DNA from: DASUFH01 sp036274645
GTDB taxonomy: Bacteria; Acidobacteriota; Terriglobia; 20CM-2-55-15
Direction: 5' to 3'
Assembly: GCA_036274645.1 (NCBI GenBank)
Contig: DASUFH010000443.1
Span: 1 to 15,703 of the forward strand
DNA length: 15,703 nt
The notes below the pieces were generated by a model. That model was not told the DNA's origin and ran no database searches. It saw only the letters and a program-made list of their open reading frames with translations. Shown here in pieces: positions 1 to 7,777 of this stretch; positions within the stretch are counted from its first letter, which is position 1; each line of letters begins with the position of its first letter. The position numbers were made by a program, and so were the translations under genes.

Positions 1-95
1 CTCTTCACGCCGTAGACAGCGGCGCCGCAGACCGTTTGCGTACGGCTCCACGGAGAAACGCCGGACCACTCGACTAACGAACAGTGGCCGGAGCG

Positions 96-209
96 TCAGT
101 TTTTACTGCAATCGGGAAACGCCCGCAGGAGAGAGCGTCCGGGTTGTTCTGGCCTCAGATAGACCGCGCCGGCGACGGAGATGAATCCCGTGAGGTAATG
201 CGATCGCAT
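96..209 (-). CDS. Candidate 37-residue small ORF behind a strong promoter and RBS
   Basis: Reading leftward from ATG at 209-207, an ORF of 37 codons ends at TGA (98-96). I do not recognise the product; it begins MRSHYLTGFISVAGAVYLRP and contains no clear transmembrane or catalytic motif. What supports it is the context. A purine-rich ribosome binding site AAAGGGGG (226-219) sits nine bases before the ATG, and a sigma70-like promoter lies just upstream (278-251), predicting a short leader of about 35 bases. The start codon is inside a perfect 12-bp palindrome (198-209). It could be a real small protein, a leader peptide controlling a gene further left, or the intact beginning of a longer gene broken by a frameshift. 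The sequence to its left (1-95) shows no convincing continuation in any frame. Confidence 0.3.
   Translation of the reverse strand: MRSHYLTGFISVAGAVYLRPEQPGRSLLRAFPDCSKN
198..209. promoter_or_regulatory. Perfect 12-bp palindrome over the small-ORF start codon
   Basis: ATGCGATCGCAT is a perfect 12-bp palindrome whose last three bases, read on the minus strand, are the ATG of the 37-codon ORF. It lies about 40 bases downstream of the palindrome on the -10 box. It could be a second regulator site, but the core GCGATCGC also occurs widely by chance or as a methylation-type site in GC-rich genomes, so function is uncertain. Confidence 0.25.
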
Positions 210-218
210 AGTCTGTGG

Positions 219-226
219 CCCCCTTT
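219..226 (-). promoter_or_regulatory. Strong Shine-Dalgarno site for the small ORF
   Basis: On the minus strand the purine run AAAGGGGG lies nine bases upstream of the ATG at 209. It is one of the strongest Shine-Dalgarno-like sites in the window and is the main reason to take the small ORF seriously. Confidence 0.45.
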
Positions 227-245
227 CGCTGAAGTTGCGGACTCC

Positions 246-259
246 TTCTATTAATAGAA
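246..259. promoter_or_regulatory. 14-bp palindromic operator overlapping a -10 box
   Basis: TTCTATTAATAGAA is a perfect 14-bp inverted repeat with its centre between 252 and 253. It completely covers the predicted -10 hexamer (256-251) of the leftward promoter. An AT-rich dyad over the -10 box in otherwise GC-rich DNA is the classic layout of an operator bound by a dimeric repressor. The cognate regulator cannot be named from this window; it may be encoded by the gene that the promoter drives, beyond the left edge. Confidence 0.5.
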
Positions 260-278
260 ACCGATTTCACTTTGTCAA
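251..278 (-). promoter_or_regulatory. Sigma70-like promoter firing leftward
   Basis: On the minus strand a perfect -35 hexamer TTGACA (278-273) is separated by 16 bases from a -10-like hexamer TATTAA (256-251, four of six consensus positions). Transcription would start near 244 and run left, away from the VWA gene stop at 309. It starts only 31 bases after that stop, so it opens a new transcription unit on the same strand as the upstream operon. The embedded palindrome suggests repression. Confidence 0.55.
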
Positions 279-308
279 CAGCAAAGTCGGGCCGGAACAG
301 AAATGGAC

Positions 309-1481
309 TTATCCTTTTGCCCGCGGAGCGCTGATCCCCTGAGAGGCCACCCAGCGGGAGATGTCCTGACGCTGGATCGCCGCGGCCATCAATTCGGGAA
401 ACAGGTCCGGCGTGCAGGCAAATGCGGGAATACCCATCGCCGCAAACGCGGCGGCGTGATTCTGGCTGAACATCGGGGCGCCGTCGTCATTGAGCGCAAG
501 CAGCGCGATCACCTGTGTCCCGCTCGACACGAGACTTCCCACCCGTTTCAACATTTCCTCCGCGTTGCCGCCCTCGAACAGATCGCTGATCAGCACAAGA
601 ATCGTCTCGTGCGGATACCGGATGAGCGACTGGCAATAGGCCAGCGCCTGGTTGATGTCGGTGCCGCCACCCAGCTGAATGCCAAAAAGCGCTTCAACCG
701 GATCGGCCAGTTGAGCGGTCAGATCCACCACGGCGGTATCGAAGACCACCATCTTTGTGCTGACGGCGGGCAGGCTGGCCAGAACGGCGCTGAACACGCC
801 GGCATAAACGACGCTCGTCGCCATCGATCCGCTCTGATCCACGCACAGAACGATGTCGCGCAGGGACGAACGCCTGCGTCCGAAACCGATACGCGTTTCG
901 GGAATCACCGTTCCGTACTCCGGCTGATAGTGCTTGAGATTTGCCCGGATGGTCCGATGCCAGTCCATCTCATTGTGCCGCGGCCGCCGGTTGCGCGCCG
1001 CGCGATTCAGACTGCCCGTCACCGCCTGGCGCATCGGTTGATCGAGTCTTCGCCGCAGGTCTTCCACCACCCGTCCGACGACGGCGCGCGCGGTATCGCG
1101 CGTCTTGTTCGGCAGGATGTTCTTCAACGCGAGCAACTGCGACACGAGATGCACGTCGGGCTCGACGGTCTGAAGCAGCTCCGGCTCGAACAACATCTGC
1201 CTGAGATTGAGGCGGTCCAGCGCGTCCCGCTGCATGACCTGAACGACGGAGACTGGAAAGTACTGCCGGATATCGCCCAGCCATCGAGCCACATTGGGGT
1301 TCGACGATCCCAGTCCTCCCTGACGATCCGATTCGTAAAGCGCCTCGAGGGCGCGGTCCATGGCCAGGTCGCTTCCGGAAAGCGCCATCGCAGGGGACGA
1401 TGTTTTGTCCTCGACCGCGCTACCCAGGATGAGCCGCCATCGCCGGTAGCGCTCGTCCATTTCGTTCGTCGGCGATGTCAT
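309..1481 (-). CDS. VWA (CoxE/YehP-like) MIDAS protein of the MoxR operon
   Basis: A 390-residue protein, the last gene of the five-gene operon. The N-terminal half (about 1-205) is charged and probably helical. The C-terminal half is a von Willebrand factor A domain with a complete metal-ion-dependent adhesion site: D215-Q-S217-G-S219, T274 in a GGGTD loop, and D300 in LISDLFE. This arrangement matches CoxE-like VWA proteins and E. coli YehP. It has no signal peptide or membrane segment, so it should be cytosolic. VWA proteins encoded next to MoxR ATPases are generally viewed as metal-binding adaptors that present a substrate or effector to the AAA+ motor, as in the magnesium chelatase I/D pair. 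The ATG overlaps the TGA of the DUF5682 gene in an ATGA. A good Shine-Dalgarno GGAGG (1493-1489) lies seven bases upstream, inside that gene, so the start is secure. The substrate is unknown. Confidence 0.9.
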   Translation of the reverse strand: MTSPTNEMDERYRRWRLILGSAVEDKTSSPAMALSGSDLAMDRALEALYESDRQGGLGSSNPNVARWLGDIRQYFPVSVVQVMQRDALDRLNLRQMLFEPELLQTVEPDVHLVSQLLALKNILPNKTRDTARAVVGRVVEDLRRRLDQPMRQAVTGSLNRAARNRRPRHNEMDWHRTIRANLKHYQPEYGTVIPETRIGFGRRRSSLRDIVLCVDQSGSMATSVVYAGVFSAVLASLPAVSTKMVVFDTAVVDLTAQLADPVEALFGIQLGGGTDINQALAYCQSLIRYPHETILVLISDLFEGGNAEEMLKRVGSLVSSGTQVIALLALNDDGAPMFSQNHAAAFAAMGIPAFACTPDLFPELMAAAIQRQDISRWVASQGISAPRAKG

Positions 1482-3805
1482 CGCTCGTCCTCCGATCCCC
1501 CACCGTGCGGTTCACGCATTTCAAGGCCGAGCAAACGCGCAATCAGCGGAAGCGCCGCATTGGCTCTGGCCTCATCAAACCGGCCGGACGCCTGAATCGC
1601 CACGGGCTTCCGGCCGGCGGCGCCGGACGCGCGCGCGCCCATCTGCCTGCGCTCAGCCGGTTGAAACGTGCTGAACGTCCGGCGCAGCAGAGGCAAAACG
1701 GCGATGAACTGATCGGCGGACAGCGCGGTCACCCAGTCGTCCATCACGCCCCAGAGCGCGTCGTCGTGCAGCAACAGGAGGCCGCTCTCGCGCAGGAACC
1801 CATCGATCCAGGCCGCCGACTGCGCCGGGGCGTTCGCTCCAGACAACGCCAGTCCGAACCGGCGCGCCGTTTCCGCCGCGTCGAACTCGCGCGCTTCCTC
1901 GAGCAGGCGGCAGGCGCGCCCGGCAATGAGTCCATGCAGTTGAGGGGAATCCGCCAGGCGGCGAAGCGCGCTGTTCCAGGCGGAAGTGTGCGCCGCGTCC
2001 TGAAGCAGGCTGATCGCGCCGTGGCATTCCAGGATGCGCCGGAACATCTCGTCGGCGGCCTCGTCGTTGAGGGAGCCGCACGCTCCAGGCAGACCAATTA
2101 CGATGCGCGCGATCAGCCCTTCGACAACGGTCGTTACCATCATGGTGTCGTTCTGACGCACGTTGCCGTATCGCAGGATGCCGGCCAGAGCGGGCAGCGC
2201 CGCCATCAGATGTCCGACGTCGCTCGCTACGGCGGCCACTTCCTGCACGCGCGCGACGATGCGTTCAACCGCCTCCGGCAGATCCGCCAGCAGCGCGGCG
2301 TCGAGCAACGCGGTCAACTCCGGCAGCTCCGTCAGTTCAGCAGCCCGGCCTTCAGCCCGCGCGGTCGCCGCCGCGAGCAGCGTGTTGCCCCACACGCCCG
2401 CCTCGATCAGCGACACCGCGAACTCCGGCTGCCATTGCAGGCGCCACCATTCATGAAACGTACCCCGCTGCGCTCCACGTTGCCGCTCCGGTTCTCCCCA
2501 CGGAATACCGAGCAACAGAAGACGATGGAGCACGCGGCTGCGATCGAGATCGTTCGGCTTGCGCAGGTCGAGATCCATCTGCCGCAGGACCGCTTCGGGC
2601 GGAAGACGCAAACGCTTCTGCTCCCGCGCGAGATCCTGGGCCAGGGGGGCCATGGGAGTGTCGCCGGGGATTTCACCCAGCCGGTCGCTCACAATCAGTC
2701 TTTCGGAAATCAGCTGAAGCGGAAGCGGATCCCCAAAACACAGCGCCGCCTGAGTAGCGTCATTGAGTTCCGGGAGACCCGGCAGTGGGTGGCCGCGCAG
2801 GGCCGCCAGCGACTCGGCCAGCCGCGCGGCTTCGATGACGCTCGCCGATGACGCGTCCAGGTCCTCACCGCGCAGCAGGCGCGCGACTTTCGTCAACCAT
2901 CGCGTGGCCACCGCGCTGCGGTCCACGCGCTGGAGGCCCCAGAGGAAGTGATACCAGCCCGGCGACGCGACGCCGGCGCCGTAACCGCCGGCCAGGGTCA
3001 GGCGGCTGTACGTCCACGGAATCCACGTAGCCGTGACTTTGCGTTTTGGCAGTCCCTTGAGCAACGCCGTGTCCTGCTTTGCAGAGGACGTTTGCGTCGC
3101 CAGGGCCGGAGCGTGCCACGCGCCGCACACCACGGCGATGCGTTCGAATCCTTCCTTCCGGGCCGCCCGAATCGTCTGGCGCATATGCGCTTCGCGCCGC
3201 TCCTCACGTGCCTGATCCCGTTCCTCCAGCTGAGATGGGATGGCCGCCTCGCGCAGCGCGGCCATCGCTTCAAGCACGGCGGCGAACAGCTCCGTCTCGT
3301 CACGCCGGTGCTCCACCATGTGCTCCCACCAGCGCTCGCTGTCGGAATAGCCGGCCGCGCGGGCCAGATAGGCCAGAGGATCACGCGCAATCGGGCCGTT
3401 TTCCGGTGAGGCCTCCGGAGCGCAATCCCCCTCCGCCGGAACGCCGGCTAAAGGCTCCTCTGCATTGTCGCCGGTTTCTTTGTCGGCGATGATGGCCATC
3501 TGAATGGACTGCGGCAGATCCATGAATCGCGCCGGAACGCCGCGTTCGAGACCAAACCGGATCGCCTGCCATTCCGGGGAAAACTCCGCCATCGGAAAAT
3601 AGACCGCGCGCTGCGGCGTCTCCGCATCGTGGATCAGCAGCGCGACCGGCGGTTTCATCTCCGGCCGGCCGGCGAACGGCAGCATGGCGTCAGCCTCGGG
3701 AGGACCTTCCACGAGAATGCAGTCCGGCGCCATCGCGTCCAGCGCCTGACGCAGGCTGCGCGCCGACCCGGGGCCGTGATGCCGTATGCCAAAAACGGTG
3801 ACCAT
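1478..3805 (-). CDS. DUF5682 family protein (YehM-like), possible TIKI/TraB-type hydrolase
   Basis: About 775 residues from the ATG at 3805. In-frame GTG (3817) and TTG (3820) starts would add only four or five residues and have no clear ribosome binding site. The N-terminus reads VTVFGIRHHGPGSARSL, which I recognise as the hallmark of the DUF5682 family (E. coli YehM). It is followed by a hydrophobic strand ending in VEGPPEAD (E34, E37), then GAWHAPAL near residue 228. GIRH (6-9) and GAWH (228-231) are both GxxH motifs. Together with the acidic motif they recall the TIKI/TraB/EreA/ChaN superfamily; that link is my inference. Residues from about 115 to 145 form an acidic, low-complexity linker, and the C-terminal two thirds is helix-rich and Ala/Leu-rich. 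There is no signal peptide. The gene follows the MoxR gene by 24 bases and overlaps the VWA gene by four. Confidence 0.85.
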   Translation of the reverse strand: MVTVFGIRHHGPGSARSLRQALDAMAPDCILVEGPPEADAMLPFAGRPEMKPPVALLIHDAETPQRAVYFPMAEFSPEWQAIRFGLERGVPARFMDLPQSIQMAIIADKETGDNAEEPLAGVPAEGDCAPEASPENGPIARDPLAYLARAAGYSDSERWWEHMVEHRRDETELFAAVLEAMAALREAAIPSQLEERDQAREERREAHMRQTIRAARKEGFERIAVVCGAWHAPALATQTSSAKQDTALLKGLPKRKVTATWIPWTYSRLTLAGGYGAGVASPGWYHFLWGLQRVDRSAVATRWLTKVARLLRGEDLDASSASVIEAARLAESLAALRGHPLPGLPELNDATQAALCFGDPLPLQLISERLIVSDRLGEIPGDTPMAPLAQDLAREQKRLRLPPEAVLRQMDLDLRKPNDLDRSRVLHRLLLLGIPWGEPERQRGAQRGTFHEWWRLQWQPEFAVSLIEAGVWGNTLLAAATARAEGRAAELTELPELTALLDAALLADLPEAVERIVARVQEVAAVASDVGHLMAALPALAGILRYGNVRQNDTMMVTTVVEGLIARIVIGLPGACGSLNDEAADEMFRRILECHGAISLLQDAAHTSAWNSALRRLADSPQLHGLIAGRACRLLEEAREFDAAETARRFGLALSGANAPAQSAAWIDGFLRESGLLLLHDDALWGVMDDWVTALSADQFIAVLPLLRRTFSTFQPAERRQMGARASGAAGRKPVAIQASGRFDEARANAALPLIARLLGLEMREPHGGGSEDER

Positions 3806-3829
3806 GGATGAAGACACCAATGTGACCGA

Positions 3830-4912
3830 TCAGGAACCGGCCTTCCGGCAGGCGCGATACAGATCCTTCCAGCCGTCGCGTTCCTTGACGACCGTTTCCA
3901 GATACTCCTGCCAGACCACACCATCCTGCACGGGATCTTTGATGACCGCCCCGATCAGTCCACTCGCAATATCCGACGCGCGCAATGCGCCATCGCCGAA
4001 ATGCGCCGCCAGACTCAGGCCCTGATTGACCACGCCGATGGCCTCGGCCGTGCTCAACGCGCCGCTGGGCGATTTGATCCTGGTCTTGCCGTCGGTGGTC
4101 ACGCCGTTTCGAAGTTCGCGAAACACCGTAACAACCCTGCGGATCTCTTCCAGTGCGGGAGGCTCCGAAGGCAGTTCGAGCGCGCGGCCCATCTGCTCGA
4201 CACGCTGCTGCACAATCCGGGCTTCCTCGTCGAAGTCCGCCGGCGCGGGCAGAACGACGGTGTTGAACCGCCGCTTCAATGCGCTGCTCAGTTCATTGAC
4301 GCCGCGATCGCGGCTGTTTGCCGTGGCGATCACGTTGAAGCCTTTGACGGCCTGGACCTCCTCTCCCAATTCGGGAATGGGAAGCGTCTTTTCGCTGAGG
4401 ATCGTGATCAGCGTGTCCTGCACGTCGGCCGGAATGCGCGTCAGTTCCTCGACCCGGGCCAGCTTGCCCTCCCGCATGGCCCGCATCATCGGGCTCGGAA
4501 CGAGGGCCTTCGACGACGGTCCCTTGGCGAGAAGTTCCGCATAATTCCAGCCGTAGCGCAGACTCTCTTCGCTGGTTCCCGCGGTTCCCTGCACCAGCAG
4601 CGTGCTCTCGCCGGAGATCGCCGCCGTCAGGTGTTCGGCCAGCCAGGTCTTGGCGGTGCCCGGAACGCCGAGCAGCAGCAGGGCGCGATCGGTTGCCAGC
4701 GTGGCGATCGCGATTTCGACCAGACGGCGGGCGCCGATGTATTTCGGCGTGATCACGGCGCCGTTGTCGATCTGCCCGCCCAGCACGTAGGTGGCAACCG
4801 CCCACGGAGACAGCTTCCAGTTGGGAGGGCGCGGCCGGTCGTCGGCGCGCGCGAGGGATTCGAGTTCATCGGCAAACTGCTGTTCGGCGTGTTGTCGGAG
4901 TTGGTTTGTCAT
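3830..4912 (-). CDS. MoxR-type AAA+ ATPase (YehL-like)
   Basis: A 360-residue cytosolic AAA+ ATPase of the MoxR/YehL group. After a short helical N-terminus it has Walker A GVPGTAKT (82-89), a Walker B-like segment LARVEELTRIP (151-161), sensor 1 NVIATANSRDRG with N199, and an arginine-finger segment LSSALKRRFN (R214/R215). A C-terminal helical lid follows. The Walker B position reads V-E-E where most MoxR proteins have D-E, an unusual substitution; catalytic Glu appears to be E156. Such ATPases hexamerise and remodel a partner using a VWA adaptor, and here the VWA and the candidate effector are the next two genes. The ATG is separated by one base from the TGA of the DUF5691 gene (TGATATG on the coding strand). 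It has no obvious Shine-Dalgarno, suggesting translation by re-initiation. Confidence 0.93.
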   Translation of the reverse strand: MTNQLRQHAEQQFADELESLARADDRPRPPNWKLSPWAVATYVLGGQIDNGAVITPKYIGARRLVEIAIATLATDRALLLLGVPGTAKTWLAEHLTAAISGESTLLVQGTAGTSEESLRYGWNYAELLAKGPSSKALVPSPMMRAMREGKLARVEELTRIPADVQDTLITILSEKTLPIPELGEEVQAVKGFNVIATANSRDRGVNELSSALKRRFNTVVLPAPADFDEEARIVQQRVEQMGRALELPSEPPALEEIRRVVTVFRELRNGVTTDGKTRIKSPSGALSTAEAIGVVNQGLSLAAHFGDGALRASDIASGLIGAVIKDPVQDGVVWQEYLETVVKERDGWKDLYRACRKAGS

Positions 4913-4913
4913 A

Positions 4914-6443
4914 TCAAATCGATTGTTGAAGGGCAGTCAGCATTTCGTGACGGAAGTGGACGACGCTCCACATCTCGTCACATCCTTTGGACCAGAACGC
5001 CCATCCGGCCGAATCCACCGGCCAGCCGAGCGACGCCTCGGGCAACAGTTTCGGATGAATCCGCGCCGCAAGGTTCTTCAATTCGCTCCGCAGCTGCCAG
5101 TCCATCGATGGCTGCTCCGCGAGGCGGCGCAGCCACTCGAGAACACTGCGGCTAAACCCTTCGCTCCAGCGGTGGGTCGACTGCGCCACCGCCACGCCGC
5201 ACAGTTCCGGCCGTGAACGCTCCACGAGCCATCGCGTCACGCGCGCTTCGCGCCGTTCGATAGACAGGAGATCCAGCAGCGGCCGGAAGGCCGGATCCGG
5301 ACCCGCTTCACTGAAGGCGTCCAGAATCGCTTCCGCCCATTCCGGGTTCGACTGCCGGATCGCCGCGCGTTTCCATGCTTCGGTCAGTTCCGTCTTCCAT
5401 TCGCCGTGAAGCGACGCGGTAAGAATTTCCTCGGGCCCCGCGCCAAACTCCCGTTTCCATTGCTCGAGCGGCGTCACCTCCAGAATCTGGATCAGCCAGA
5501 ACGCCTTTTCTCCCATCCCGTGCGGAGGCTTCAATTCAACGCCGTCGCGCTGCGTCGCCTTGTCGCACGTCTGCGGCAAGGTCACGTCGATCATGGCGGG
5601 TGTGGCCCTCTTCAACCGGACGATGCTTCCGGACTCGCCCGGAACGAAACGCAACAACGGACGGGCCCGCGCCACCATGCGTTGCGCGAGGGCCGACGAC
5701 GGCAGGCGGCCCAACAAGGCCGAGGCGGCCCGGCGGACCTCCTTGCGCCTGTCATCGAGAGCGGATTCCAGGAAGGCCTCATCGGCCGGAGACAGGTTTA
5801 TACCGAGCGCGTTCAGAAACGTCGCGCGATCTTCCGGAGACTCCTCATTCCAGGTCGACATCAGCAGATCGCGCGCGCGATCCGCATCCGACCGCCGCAA
5901 ACGCGTCAGAAAAAGTGACCGGGCGGCCGTGGCGCCCGTGTGCCAGACGCCGTCGTCCTCCTGGACCCCTTCCACCCAGGACCATCCGGGGTTCTGCGCG
6001 GCGAGCCAGCGGCCCCGCTCGCCGATCACCGGAAGGATCGCATCCCGAAGCGCGGACGATTTTGCGCCCAGTTCCAGCAACGCGGGCAGCAACTCCGGCG
6101 GGGCCAGCGCGCCGAGCGCGGCGGATTGCTCCAGCCACTCCGGCAGGAGGTTGGAAAACTCGCCGCCGAGCATCCGCTGCAGCAGCACGCCTGCGCGGAC
6201 GCCCACCTGCTGCCGGGACTCCGCCTCGCAGGCCGTGGGGACAGGCAGATGGTCTTCCAGCGGCAGGACTCCGGCGCGCTCGTAGGCCGCGGTGAGCGCC
6301 GCCGCAGAGAGAAGCGCGCTCTCACGCCTGGAGAAATCCAGTTGCGACTGCAGATCGCCGATGGCGGTTCCCGCGCGAACCGGCGGGAGTTCCACCCTTT
6401 CAGTTCCCAGCAGCGCGATGGCGGTCAGATCCGCCAGCCTCAT
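4914..6443 (-). CDS. DUF5691 family helical-repeat protein
   Basis: A 509-residue protein starting MRLADLTAIALLGTERVELP, which I recognise as the start typical of the DUF5691 family found beside SWIM-domain genes. It is leucine- and alanine-rich with recurring helical pairs, for example the ALDDRRKEVRRAASALLGRL stretch, which looks like a HEAT-type repeat. This suggests a scaffold rather than an enzyme, and no catalytic motif, signal peptide or membrane helix is visible. The true start is the ATG at 6443, which overlaps the SWIM gene stop as ATGA. The open frame extends upstream to 6554, but that extension lies wholly within the SWIM gene and is Arg-rich shadow sequence. A weak GGAAGG lies about ten bases upstream. 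Its stop is one base before the MoxR start. Function is unknown; by position it is a core partner of the MoxR-VWA machine. Confidence 0.83.
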   Translation of the reverse strand: MRLADLTAIALLGTERVELPPVRAGTAIGDLQSQLDFSRRESALLSAAALTAAYERAGVLPLEDHLPVPTACEAESRQQVGVRAGVLLQRMLGGEFSNLLPEWLEQSAALGALAPPELLPALLELGAKSSALRDAILPVIGERGRWLAAQNPGWSWVEGVQEDDGVWHTGATAARSLFLTRLRRSDADRARDLLMSTWNEESPEDRATFLNALGINLSPADEAFLESALDDRRKEVRRAASALLGRLPSSALAQRMVARARPLLRFVPGESGSIVRLKRATPAMIDVTLPQTCDKATQRDGVELKPPHGMGEKAFWLIQILEVTPLEQWKREFGAGPEEILTASLHGEWKTELTEAWKRAAIRQSNPEWAEAILDAFSEAGPDPAFRPLLDLLSIERREARVTRWLVERSRPELCGVAVAQSTHRWSEGFSRSVLEWLRRLAEQPSMDWQLRSELKNLAARIHPKLLPEASLGWPVDSAGWAFWSKGCDEMWSVVHFRHEMLTALQQSI

Positions 6444-7777
6444 AACGTCACCAACCTTCCACCGGCCCACACACTCATGGGCCGCAGCGCATCGCCGTTC
6501 CATTCGCCGGCAAGCGCCACCGGAGCGCCTCCGGAAAGCGCGACCAGTTTCCATGCATCCATCTCGGGTATGTCCAGCGGCAGCGCGCGACCATCCGCAT
6601 CGCGGACAATCCAGCCATGCGTCCGTCGGAGCGGAACCACCGCGGCCAGCGCGAACGCGATTCGTTCAAGCCATGGATTCGCGCCGAACGCATCGGCGGC
6701 AAATCGGTTCGCTGCCGCGATGGTGGCGTGCGGCAGCTCCGGAACCCCCGTTGACGAAGCGCCATGACGCTGTTTCACCAGCGCCCGCAGCGGAAAGGCG
6801 CTGGGGAAAAACGCCAGTTCCGCGTCGACGGTCGCGCCGGGCGTGAGGCGGACATCCATGGACGGATTCGGACCTGCGCTGAAGCTCAGGCACAATGCGG
6901 CTCGCAGCGACTTCGCCCCAAACAACCAGGTCCGCTGAACACGCAGACGTTCTTCCTCCTCCACGCGCTGGCCGGCCACCACCCAGTGATCGCGGATGCC
7001 GTCGTCGGCCAGCACGTCATCCTGGCTCATCGTGAAACCCAGCGCGGCGCGCAGATCCGACTGAGCCGCATTCGGCAGGCTGCCAATGCGCCGCCAGCCC
7101 TCCCGGGCCAGATGCAGCGTGGCCAACTGCCGCAGGAGCCGCTCCGGCCAGTCTTCACCGGTCGTGGTAATACCTTCAAGCTCCGCCAGACGCCGCGCCA
7201 TGCCCGGCGCCTGCGCGTCGACAAGCCGGGCAGCCGGGTTCTGCCAGAGGCTTGAAGGTTTTCCGGGAAGTGAAGCGAAACCCGAACGGACAACGTCTTC
7301 AAGCCACACGCCGAGATCCTCCAGTCCCCGGGAAACCTTCGCCTCGCGCGCCGCAGACCGCTTCTCTGCCGCCGCGGTGGCCCGCGCCTCCGTTTCCGGA
7401 TCAGGCGCGGCTGCCGGCGCCGCGGCGCGCGCGGCTTTGGCTTCCTGCTTTTCCGACCGCTTCGCCAGCCACTCGCTCGCCCATGCGGGCGCGCGCTTTT
7501 CGCGGAATGCGTCCGGCTGCTGCGCGAGGATCAGGAACAGGCCCAGCCCATGCTTGCAGGGAAACTTCCGGCTGGGGCATGTGCACTTGAACGCCGGGCC
7601 GGCGAGATCGATGACAGCCTGGTACGGCGTGGATCCGCTACCCTGAAGCGTTCCCCACGCGCAGGCGTCGTCCGCGCCGAGAGTCAGCCATTTCCTTGCG
7701 ACGGAGAGATCCTTCCCCGACTTCGCGGATGACGCGTCGGGCGCCAGCGCCAGAACTTGTTCGACATTCCAGGTCAT
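6440..7777 (-). CDS. SWIM zinc-finger protein (YehQ-like), first gene of the operon
   Basis: A 445-residue protein with a complete SWIM zinc-binding motif, C65-x-C67-x6-C74-x-H76 (FKCTCPSRKFPCKHGLGLFL). SWIM domains bind zinc and mediate nucleic-acid or protein contacts. The N-terminal segment before it (WLTLGADDACAWGTLQGSGS) is also typical of bacterial SWIM proteins in this setting. A charged Ala/Glu/Lys/Arg linker (about 103-150) connects to a C-terminal domain of unknown fold. No signal peptide or membrane helix is seen. It is the first gene of the five-gene operon, with 174 bases between it and the giant peptidase gene. The ATG at 7777 overlaps the stop of a six-codon mini-ORF, and its own ribosome binding site is weak. 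The E. coli counterpart that I recall is yehQ; recognition of the zinc motif is firm, the exact role is not known. Confidence 0.9.
   Translation of the reverse strand: MTWNVEQVLALAPDASSAKSGKDLSVARKWLTLGADDACAWGTLQGSGSTPYQAVIDLAGPAFKCTCPSRKFPCKHGLGLFLILAQQPDAFREKRAPAWASEWLAKRSEKQEAKAARAAAPAAAPDPETEARATAAAEKRSAAREAKVSRGLEDLGVWLEDVVRSGFASLPGKPSSLWQNPAARLVDAQAPGMARRLAELEGITTTGEDWPERLLRQLATLHLAREGWRRIGSLPNAAQSDLRAALGFTMSQDDVLADDGIRDHWVVAGQRVEEEERLRVQRTWLFGAKSLRAALCLSFSAGPNPSMDVRLTPGATVDAELAFFPSAFPLRALVKQRHGASSTGVPELPHATIAAANRFAADAFGANPWLERIAFALAAVVPLRRTHGWIVRDADGRALPLDIPEMDAWKLVALSGGAPVALAGEWNGDALRPMSVWAGGRLVTL

Noticed and set aside
303..1595. 430-codon open frame on the plus strand opposite the VWA gene
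   Set aside because: Arg/His-rich composition, no domain, and antisense to a gene with an intact MIDAS; typical shadow ORF of GC-rich DNA.
1475..2851. 458-codon plus-strand open frame opposite the DUF5682 gene
   Set aside because: Arg/Gln-rich low-complexity translation without recognisable motifs; the minus strand holds a conserved family protein.
4001..5155. 384-codon plus-strand open frame across the MoxR/DUF5691 junction
   Set aside because: Spans two real genes on the other strand and has shadow composition.
6444..6554. Longer start for the DUF5691 gene
   Set aside because: The extra 37 codons lie inside the SWIM gene and are Arg-rich; the ATG at 6443 gives the ATGA overlap and the family N-terminus.
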